Assembly (NCBI GenBank): GCA_963665045.2
Contig: CAXXJQ010000001.1
Span: 1 to 48,508 of the forward strand
Direction of reading: 5' to 3'
DNA length: 48,508 bases
Source: JAFGRU01 sp016934985
Lineage (GTDB): Bacteria > Desulfobacterota > Desulfuromonadia > Desulfuromonadales > JAAYDE01
The notes beneath the pieces are model-generated. The model was not told the origin of the DNA. It searched no databases and saw only the letters and a list, made by a program, of their open reading frames with translations. Below, piece after piece: positions 42,644 through 48,508 of the stretch (positions within the stretch are counted from its first letter, which is position 1; every line of letters begins with the position of its first letter). A program made the position numbers and the translations under genes.

Positions 42644-42836
42644 GGCGATTGGCGTGGAGGACACGTCTCTTCTGAAAGTCCTTTCCAAAGAGCTTGTCCC
42701 ACGGTCGGGCAGGCAGGCTCTTGTGTCCGCTTTTCAGGCGGCTCCGGCACGACAGCGCCCTAATCAGCTCTGGCACGCAGTTCGGCAGCAGCTGGGCGAG
42801 AACCTCCACGATCGACTGTTGGCCGGAGCCGCCTGA
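42627..42836 (+). CDS. Small ORF overlapping the end of the first permease gene
   Basis: This 69-codon frame starts at an ATG that overlaps the last 17 bases of the first permease gene and ends 67 bases before the second permease. The product (MTERSEAIGVEDTSLLKVLS..., C-terminus LLAGAA) is charged and probably helical with no recognised motif. Its placement allows coupled translation, but it may be chance. Confidence 0.3.
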   Translation: MTERSEAIGVEDTSLLKVLSKELVPRSGRQALVSAFQAAPARQRPNQLWHAVRQQLGENLHDRLLAGAA

Positions 42837-42903
42837 GGGGCGGGACGATGAACGCGGAATGTACTTTCGGACGGCTCCCTTGCCAGTGGGAGGGATAGGA
42901 TCG

Positions 42904-44934
42904 ATGATTCATCCTACGGTTGCCCAGTTTCATCCTCCGACCGCGAGACTCCAGACTTCCACCATTTTCTGGCGGTTGCTGTGGAAGGAGTATCGAACGC
43001 AGCGCGGGTTCTGGCTGGCACTGCTCGGCTTGGTACTATTCGGGCAATTCGTGGTTTGGACGTTTCCGCTGTCGGTGGCAGTGAACGCTGAAATGCTCTT
43101 CGCGCTGGCATTGGCGGGCGCTGCGTTTTACGGTCTGGGGTGCGCGGCAACGCTGTACTCGGCAGAGCGGGAGGCAAAGAGCTTCGAGCGTTTGCGCTTG
43201 CTGTCTGCTAGCCCGGGCGGGGTCCTGGCGAGCAAACTGTCGTACACGATCGCCAGCACAGCGCTTCTGTTGCTGGTTTCGTGGCTGTCGGCTTTGGCCT
43301 TCTCCGGCGGCGTGCTTCCCGTCGAGGAGAACCACCGGCAGCTCTGGCACACTCTGGGGGTGTTGCTGCTGGAGCTGATCGTTTGGGGCCTGTTCTTCTC
43401 GGCCTTGACCAGGCGGCCACTCAACGCCGTTTGCATGGCGGCGGCAGCAGCGGTCTTGACGGAAGCGCTGCTGTCGAGCTGGGACTTCCTGGGCTGGTAC
43501 CCTGTCAGTGCGTATGGCCTGAAGCTGGGAGAGGGTCCTTTGGTCCCCCGGCTACTGCTGGTGGCAGTCGTGCTTGGCATCGATGCTTGGCTCTTGCTTC
43601 GTTGGATTTGGGCCCGGGAGCGCCAAGCTACCATGTTTGCCCAAACACGAGCCGGTGCCATAGCAGGTACCATTGACAGTGCCGAGCCGCGCGAGTGGGC
43701 AATGGGCAGCACTGCTCTCGTCGGCGAACAGCGGTACCGAGTACTGCGGCGGCTGGTTTGGCAAGAATGGCGGCAAGGAGTGCCGACGGTCATCACTTTC
43801 ACTGTCCTCGGACTCCTCCTGCTCGTTTACGATCTGTTCTTCGTGTGGGGGGCGCGAGGACCTTCATTGTCATTGGTGGGGGTCGCTCTCGTCCTTCTGC
43901 CTTGCCTGATGGGGGCCTCGGTGTTCCGCGGCGAGCACCAAGGCAGTCGCTTCCGCTTCCTGGCGAATCGAGCGGTCGCGCCCGGCACGATCTGGTTGGC
44001 CAAGCAGTCCGTTTGGCTTTCTTCCTGCGTGTGCCTGATCTTGTTGCTCTGGGGGACGTGTGCCCTGCCGATCGCCATACTCGGCGGGGGCCCGAATTCG
44101 TTCGGGAGAGTTGCAGACGTGTTGCCCGATCTGCCGCTGATCGTCCTGATTGGTTACTCGTGCGGGCAGTTGACTTCGCTGCTGTTTCGGCGCGAGGTGC
44201 TTGCCGGGCTTCTTGCCTTGGTGCTCGCCGGGTTGGTTGCCGCTTGGTGTTCCATCCTTCGACTCTGTGAAATGCCCCTGGTCTGGTTCGTGCCGCCGAT
44301 TCCACTGGCCATGTTGTTGGCCACACGGCTGCGCCTTGACGACTGGCTCGTTGAGCACAATGGTTGGCGTGCCTGGTGGAAGCCCGTCGCGGCATTGGCT
44401 GGGACACTGGCCGTTGTTGTGTTGACTTTTGCTGGGTATCGGGTGTACGAGATTCCTTGGAGTGGCCCGGGATTCGCGGTGGAGGAATACCTGACGCCGG
44501 TTCCGCCCGAGAGCCGCGCGACCGCCGAGCTCTACCGCAAGGCCATGGCTGTTGTAAAGCCATTGGGGCCGGTGGAGGACGAGACCCTAGAGGAGCGTCT
44601 GGGTTTCTGGGAGCAGGCGTGGGACGAGTTGCCCCACCGTCTCAAACGCTGGCACAAGGCAAACCACCAGGCGATCGCCCTGACTCTGGAGGCGGCCAAT
44701 CGGCCCCAGTGCACTTTTCGGGCACCCGGTGATGTCCGATTCAACGACGCTTTCTCCCAGGGCTTGAGTGCGACCACGATTCTGGCACGACTGCTCCTCC
44801 TCGATGCCCGCAAGCTGGAATCGGAGGGTCGTCTGGACGGAGCTTTGGATCGTTATTTGGCGACCCTGCGGATGGCGCAGCACGTGGCCGACCGTAGCGA
44901 GTCCCTACCAGTTTGCCCGTGCTGGCGCCATTGA
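42904..44934 (+). CDS. Second ABC-2 permease paralogue, part before the frameshift
   Basis: From the ATG at 42904, behind GGAGGG, the frame encodes 676 residues before a premature stop. It parallels the first permease segment by segment: RTQRGFWLALLGLVLFGQFV, then FYGLGCAATLYSAEREAKSF, and RFRFLANRAVAPGTIWLAKQ. After the membrane part comes the start of the soluble domain (PESRATAELYRKAMAVVKPL). The frame breaks just after LRMAQHVADRSES, where the first paralogue continues with a homologous helix. One extra base, probably in the CCC at 44903-44905, explains the break; the gene continues in the next frame. The cause may be a sequencing error, a true pseudogene or programmed frameshifting. Confidence 0.75.
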   Translation: MIHPTVAQFHPPTARLQTSTIFWRLLWKEYRTQRGFWLALLGLVLFGQFVVWTFPLSVAVNAEMLFALALAGAAFYGLGCAATLYSAEREAKSFERLRLLSASPGGVLASKLSYTIASTALLLLVSWLSALAFSGGVLPVEENHRQLWHTLGVLLLELIVWGLFFSALTRRPLNAVCMAAAAAVLTEALLSSWDFLGWYPVSAYGLKLGEGPLVPRLLLVAVVLGIDAWLLLRWIWARERQATMFAQTRAGAIAGTIDSAEPREWAMGSTALVGEQRYRVLRRLVWQEWRQGVPTVITFTVLGLLLLVYDLFFVWGARGPSLSLVGVALVLLPCLMGASVFRGEHQGSRFRFLANRAVAPGTIWLAKQSVWLSSCVCLILLLWGTCALPIAILGGGPNSFGRVADVLPDLPLIVLIGYSCGQLTSLLFRREVLAGLLALVLAGLVAAWCSILRLCEMPLVWFVPPIPLAMLLATRLRLDDWLVEHNGWRAWWKPVAALAGTLAVVVLTFAGYRVYEIPWSGPGFAVEEYLTPVPPESRATAELYRKAMAVVKPLGPVEDETLEERLGFWEQAWDELPHRLKRWHKANHQAIALTLEAANRPQCTFRAPGDVRFNDAFSQGLSATTILARLLLLDARKLESEGRLDGALDRYLATLRMAQHVADRSESLPVCPCWRH

Positions 44935-45778
44935 AAGCATGGTTCATCGTTCCCTGCCGGGCTGGATGCGCCATCCTGCGCAGACCTCGTCCCGGTTGGC
45001 GGCCGCGCTGGCAACCATCGAGAAAGCACCTTACACGACGTACACGGTGGCAGACGCTCTCAAAGTCCGGTTCTTGGTGCTGCAACGATTCCTGGCCCGC
45101 AAAGACGAGCATGCCATGGAGAGTGTGCCTCCCGGAGGAGTGCTTCTCTTCGGGCTCTGGCGTTGGTTGGTACCCTGGGAAGCTGCCCGAGTGGACCGAT
45201 TGCTGAAGGTTGCGACCGCCGTCCAGCTGCGTGACTTCCAAGCTCTCACGGACCGCTTCAAACGAGATGAGACCTGTCCTTATGACAGCGAATCGTGTCG
45301 CCATCGGTCAACCTCGTACGATGGGCTCGACCGTTGGCTGCGCACCACGGTTGCCGTACGTCACTTCGTTGCCAGCGAGTGGTGGGCGAAAGACCCGCTC
45401 TATCGCCGGGAAACGCGGCGCCGGGCCACTCGGCTCCGGCTGGCATTAACCGCTTACCGTTTGCAGCACGGCACGCTCCCCAACACGCTGGAAGATCTGG
45501 TGGGAGACTATTTCCGTTGTGTGCCTGGTGACCCCTACAGCGGGCGCTCTTTCAGCTATTGGCCGACTGGCCTTCCGGTTGCCTTTGAGATTGCGGAACC
45601 GGAAGACTTCATCGCCCAACCCGGCCAGCCGATCCTGTTTAGCGGCGGACCTAATGAGGAAGAGTTGGTCGTCGTTGCGGACAACGACAGCAGACGGCAT
45701 TGCCAGGTCCGTGGCCGAAATGGTCTCCTCGCAGAGGCGGACCGCTGGAGCTCCGGCCAGGCTTTTCCGATACCCTGA
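44906..45778 (+). CDS. Second ABC-2 permease paralogue, part after the frameshift
   Basis: Reading in the +1 frame restores homology at once (YQFARAGAIESMVHRSLPGW) and runs for about 290 residues to the TGA at 45778. It contains the same soluble-domain landmarks as the first permease: RRATRLRLALTAYRLQHGTL, PNTLEDLVGDYFRCVPGD and SFSYWPTGLPV. The end (GQAFPIP) also matches the end of the first paralogue (WCFPIPGP). An in-frame ATG at 44939 has no binding site, so this part is probably not a separate gene. Confidence 0.7.
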   Translation, partial: YQFARAGAIESMVHRSLPGWMRHPAQTSSRLAAALATIEKAPYTTYTVADALKVRFLVLQRFLARKDEHAMESVPPGGVLLFGLWRWLVPWEAARVDRLLKVATAVQLRDFQALTDRFKRDETCPYDSESCRHRSTSYDGLDRWLRTTVAVRHFVASEWWAKDPLYRRETRRRATRLRLALTAYRLQHGTLPNTLEDLVGDYFRCVPGDPYSGRSFSYWPTGLPVAFEIAEPEDFIAQPGQPILFSGGPNEEELVVVADNDSRRHCQVRGRNGLLAEADRWSSGQAFPIP

Positions 45779-45912
45779 CAAGCGTGGCGTAGGAAAGCGA
45801 TGAGCTCGATGCCTGTTCCGTTCAACTTTTCGAGAAGAGCATCCCAGCAGAGACTGGCCGCCCCCGTCCTCCACCGAGCGGCGCCGCTCGTCATAGCTGT
45901 CGGCAAGCGGCT

Positions 45913-46491
45913 TCAGACGTTGGCAGAGCGGTCAGCAGGCCCGGTATCCGTCGCGGAAGGCTCCAGTGGCGCGACCGCTTTGTTGAGAAACTGCGACAGA
46001 TCTTCCGGGGTGGCCGTCGCTGCCCCAGGGGCCAGCATCAGGTCCGCCTCGATGTCCTCGGCATCCATCATCGAGGCAATTCGCTGTAATGTAGCTAGCA
46101 TCTGCGTGCGCTCCCACTGTTGCAGTTTCATAAGCGCATCCCTAAAGCGGTCTTGCAGCAGGGAAGGTGCCGAGGCCAACAGCTCCGTTCCCGCCTCAGT
46201 GAGTTGTACGACGACGCTGCGCCGGTCAGTGCCGTCGCGCATGCGTCGGACTAGGGCGCGACCTTCCAGGCGGCTGAGGATCCCCGTGAGCGTGGCTTGG
46301 CTCAGATGGATCGATTTTGCCAGCATTCCGACGGTTACCGGTCCCAGGCGTCGAATGGCCTGCAGGGCGGCCAGTTGTGGAGCGGTGAGCCCGTAGCGTT
46401 GTAGCAATCCCCGAGAATGCAAATCGATGGCGCGGGTGATTCGGCGCAGCGCAACGATCACCTGGTCCTCAAGCTCGAGCTCGTCGCTCAT
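45913..46491 (-). CDS. MarR-family transcriptional regulator
   Basis: The 192-residue protein starts at the ATG at 46491, 5 bases after a GAGGAGG sequence; a TTG one codon earlier is possible. It has a MarR winged helix-turn-helix: RYGLTAPQLAALQAIRRLG, VGMLAKSIHLSQATLTGILS and the wing RMRDGTDRRSVVVQLTEAG. A C-terminal 45-residue tail is longer than in most MarR proteins and looks unstructured. The gene converges on the permease operon and reads away from the glycosyltransferase gene. Its target is unknown. No operator palindrome is obvious upstream. Confidence 0.88.
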   Translation of the reverse strand: MSDELELEDQVIVALRRITRAIDLHSRGLLQRYGLTAPQLAALQAIRRLGPVTVGMLAKSIHLSQATLTGILSRLEGRALVRRMRDGTDRRSVVVQLTEAGTELLASAPSLLQDRFRDALMKLQQWERTQMLATLQRIASMMDAEDIEADLMLAPGAATATPEDLSQFLNKAVAPLEPSATDTGPADRSANV

Positions 46492-47150
46492 CAAAGCCTC
46501 CTCAATTGTCGGAAGGTGCCCTGTTGCTACTGACTATGCCTACGACTCGCGAGGTGCGAGGAAAACAAGTGCCAACGTTCGCGTCGAAATAATTTCAAGA
46601 CAGCCTAAATCACTGTTTGTCCTTCACTGCCGAAGAGACCGTAAAGGCAAGCGTTGGCATTTCTCCACCACTCTGCGGCAGACGGTGGCCACCACGACTT
46701 CACATCAGCACGCGAGAGAACTAACTGGCTTTGGAAGATATGTTTATGGCAAAGCTGGACTGTCGATCCCTCCACGGCGCACCGCCGTGAGAAGGTAGTC
46801 CCAAGCGAGTGTGCATTGTCTTTTGGACTCGTCTTGTTCTCAGCATTTCACAAGAATTGTTTTGATTACAAACTAGTTTTTGCCTACAATACGCTCAACT
46901 TGATTCCGCAATCAGCACCCTTCAGTTTGGGACCCGGCAGGGGCTTCAGGATGCTTGCCGCCGCCGACGCAATGGGCCGAATGCTTGGAGACTTTGCACC
47001 AGGACGCCTCTTCCGCCGGGCCTCCACATTGCCGATGACGCCGCGAGCCGGTACCATCAACGCTCACACGAATTGCAGTAGCGAGACACTTCTGGTGGCG
47101 ACCTTTTGGTCACCGCCATGGGCCGCGCCAAACAAGAACAGGAGTCTGTA
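46492..47150. other. Divergent intergenic region with promoter and long leader
   Basis: These 659 bases lie between the MarR gene and the glycosyltransferase gene. The first 370 show no feature beyond an 8-base palindrome near 46,547. A good promoter lies at 46862-46890 and would give a leader of about 250 bases. A 66-codon frame occupies most of that leader. Confidence 0.45.
46862..46890 (+). promoter_or_regulatory. Sigma70-type promoter of the glycosyltransferase gene
   Basis: TTGATT at 46862-46867 is followed by exactly 17 bases and TACAAT at 46885-46890, close to consensus at both boxes and set in an AT-rich patch inside GC-rich DNA. Transcription would start near 46,897, leaving a leader of about 250 bases before the ATG at 47151. 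Confidence 0.65.
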
Positions 47151-47151
47151 A
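46951..47151 (+). CDS. Possible 66-codon leader ORF overlapping the glycosyltransferase start
   Basis: An ATG at 46951, with AGGGG 9 bases upstream, opens 66 codons (MLAAADAMGRMLGDF...NKNRSL). The frame ends in a TAA that shares one base with the next gene's ATG (TAATG). The frame lies wholly downstream of the predicted promoter, so it would be in the mRNA. No domain is recognised; it could be chance in a GC-rich leader. Confidence 0.2.
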   Translation: MLAAADAMGRMLGDFAPGRLFRRASTLPMTPRAGTINAHTNCSSETLLVATFWSPPWAAPNKNRSL

Positions 47152-48482
47152 TGGCACCCCGAAGCAAACCACGAATCATGATGATCTCTACGCACGGCTA
47201 CGTCTCGGCAGAACCAGAGTTCGGCCTTCCAGACACCGGCGGACAAGTGGTGTACGTCTTGGAGCTTTCCAAGCACCTGGGACGATTGGGTTACCATGTG
47301 GACATTCTCACTCGACAATTCGAGCGCCAACCGCGAGTCGAGCCGGTGGCAGAGCGAGTGCGTATTCTGCGTTTTGCATGTGGTGGCAAAGAGTTCGTAC
47401 CCAAGGAAACGCTCTGTCGCCACATCCCCGAATGGGTCGAGAACGCCACCAGTTTCGTCCAGAGCAAGCGGCTGCGCTACGCCTTTATCAACAGCCACTA
47501 TTGGGACGCCGGCTTGGCAGGTCAGGCGTTGGCGCATCGCTTCAATATCTCGCACCTGCACACGCCGCATTCCATTGGCTCCTGGAAGCGGGACAACATG
47601 GATGGCGACGCCGAAGAGTTGGAGGCCAAGTATAACTTCCGGGAGCGCATTCGCGAAGAGAAGTGCATCTACGACGAATGCGACGCCGTCATTGCCACCA
47701 CGCCAGTACAGCGCGACATCCTCGATCGCGGTGAATACGACGTACCCCGTGACAAGCTCTTCGTGGTTCCGCCTGGCTACGAGGACACACGCTTCTTTCC
47801 GGTCTCGATGGCCACACGGCAAACGCTCAAACAAGAATTGGGGATGGAGGGGAAGACCGTTCTGGCCCTGGGACGGATGGCTCACAACAAGGGTTACGAC
47901 CTGTTGCTGCAGGCCATGCCAATCGTGTTCGAGCGGATCGAAGACTCACGTCTGCATCTGGCCATAGGGTCGACGGAGCCCAGCGAACGCGAGAAGGAGC
48001 AGATCCAAGAGCTCAAAAACCTGGCCGTTGCTTTGCGCATCGACGATCGCGTGCGTTTCAGCGATTATATCGAAGATCCAGACCTGCCTGACTACTACCG
48101 GGCCGCGGACGTATTCGCTCTGTGCAGCCGATACGAGCCGTTTGGAATGACAGCCGTAGAAGCCATGGCCTGCGGTACTCCTACGGTCATCACTACTGAA
48201 GGTGGCCTGTGGGAACAGGTGGTCTGGGGCCTGGAGGCCATCTATGCCAACCCCTTCGACTGCGAGGCCTATGGCCATGCAATCTGCCAAGTCTTGCAGC
48301 ATCCGCGCGTCGTTGGACAACTGGCCAAATACGGCTCCCAGAAAGCGCGCGCCGCGTTTACCTGGAACGGCGTTGCCCAGCAAATCCTGCAAGTGCTTGG
48401 CAAACTACAGCAACGGATCAAGGTCGACCATGCCAGCTTGCCGACCGATCAGGACGCGTGGCTGGAGACGGTGACTACGTAG
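47151..48482 (+). CDS. GT4 glycosyltransferase of the sucrose-phosphate synthase type
   Basis: From the ATG at 47151, 7 bases after AGGAG, the enzyme has 443 residues; ATG at 47118 and TTG at 47106 are less likely starts. The N-terminal domain has GLPDTGGQVVYVLELSKHLG, the DTGGQ loop of sucrose and sucrose-phosphate synthases. YINSHYWDAG-like sequence (here FINSHYWDAGLAG) and LHTPHSIGSWKRDNM follow. The C-terminal domain has LALGRMAHNKGYDLLLQAM, SDYIEDPDLPDYYRAADVF and CSRYEPFGMTAVEAMACGTP, holding the EX7E motif. These features mark retaining transfer to a sugar or sugar phosphate. Sucrose-phosphate synthase or mannosylfructose-phosphate synthase are the closest types; the donor and acceptor are uncertain. 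No phosphatase gene is visible in the 26 bases left. Confidence 0.85.
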   Translation: MAPRSKPRIMMISTHGYVSAEPEFGLPDTGGQVVYVLELSKHLGRLGYHVDILTRQFERQPRVEPVAERVRILRFACGGKEFVPKETLCRHIPEWVENATSFVQSKRLRYAFINSHYWDAGLAGQALAHRFNISHLHTPHSIGSWKRDNMDGDAEELEAKYNFRERIREEKCIYDECDAVIATTPVQRDILDRGEYDVPRDKLFVVPPGYEDTRFFPVSMATRQTLKQELGMEGKTVLALGRMAHNKGYDLLLQAMPIVFERIEDSRLHLAIGSTEPSEREKEQIQELKNLAVALRIDDRVRFSDYIEDPDLPDYYRAADVFALCSRYEPFGMTAVEAMACGTPTVITTEGGLWEQVVWGLEAIYANPFDCEAYGHAICQVLQHPRVVGQLAKYGSQKARAAFTWNGVAQQILQVLGKLQQRIKVDHASLPTDQDAWLETVTT

Positions 48483-48508
48483 CCAGGTCGGTCATAGGTA
48501 GTCTTCCA

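Noticed and set aside
45800..46396. A 198-codon plus-strand frame opposite the MarR gene
   Set aside because: S-, R- and A-rich product, no binding site, and the MarR helix-turn-helix on the other strand is clear.

Overview
The window reads as two pieces of DNA of different origin. Positions 1 to about 37,720 look like an anaerobic Gram-negative bacterium of the Desulfuromonadia type (the former deltaproteobacteria). This is an inference from the giant BadF/HgdC-type activase, the EAL-HDOD protein, the kps-type capsule locus and the large exported IPT/TIG protein. Positions from about 37,720 to the end look planctomycetal: a GntR/ABC cassette with very large ABC-2 permeases carrying pseudopilin-like tails, and a sucrose-phosphate-synthase-like glycosyltransferase. 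The switch falls inside a short exported gene at 37,381 that loses its natural 3' end, so an assembly chimera must be excluded before the two halves are treated as one genome.

Region 1 (1-19,376) is an ABC-dependent capsule locus of the kps type, almost all on the minus strand. In transcription order it begins at 18,954 with a sulfate-activation block: a membrane-anchored APS-kinase paralogue, cysD, cysNC and cysQ, joined by 1-4 nt overlaps. Next come a small lipoprotein, kpsE, a kpsD-like exporter gene, two glycosyltransferases, a DUF115/MptE-like protein, two sulfotransferases, kpsM, a tail-anchored helical protein, kpsT and, at the left edge, kpsC. CysD/CysNC would make PAPS, the sulfotransferases would use it, CysQ would remove the PAP by-product and the Kps proteins would export the polymer. 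The simplest reading is a sulfated capsule. The stretch from about 1,300 to 11,220 is visibly AT-rich and looks like an exchanged serotype cassette; it also carries an exported beta-helix protein on the opposite strand.

Region 2 (19,773-27,097) holds a 1,595-residue activase, an EAL-HDOD protein and exonuclease III. Region 3 (28,049-37,720) is a plus-strand run of four exported proteins: a predicted outer-membrane barrel with Ig-like N-terminus, a 418-residue exported protein, an 1,870-residue IPT/TIG- and PKD-like surface protein, and the truncated fourth gene. I do not recognise this set as a described system.

Region 4 (37,720-48,508) begins with about 540 bases of hairpin-rich sequence without a convincing gene. 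A promoter overlapping a 36-base palindrome precedes a YtrA-type GntR regulator, an ABC ATPase and two tandem paralogous permeases; the second permease is broken by one extra base near 44,904. A MarR regulator faces them, and a strong sigma70-type promoter with a long leader precedes a GT4 glycosyltransferase. I saw no tRNA, rRNA, CRISPR array or complete insertion sequence.
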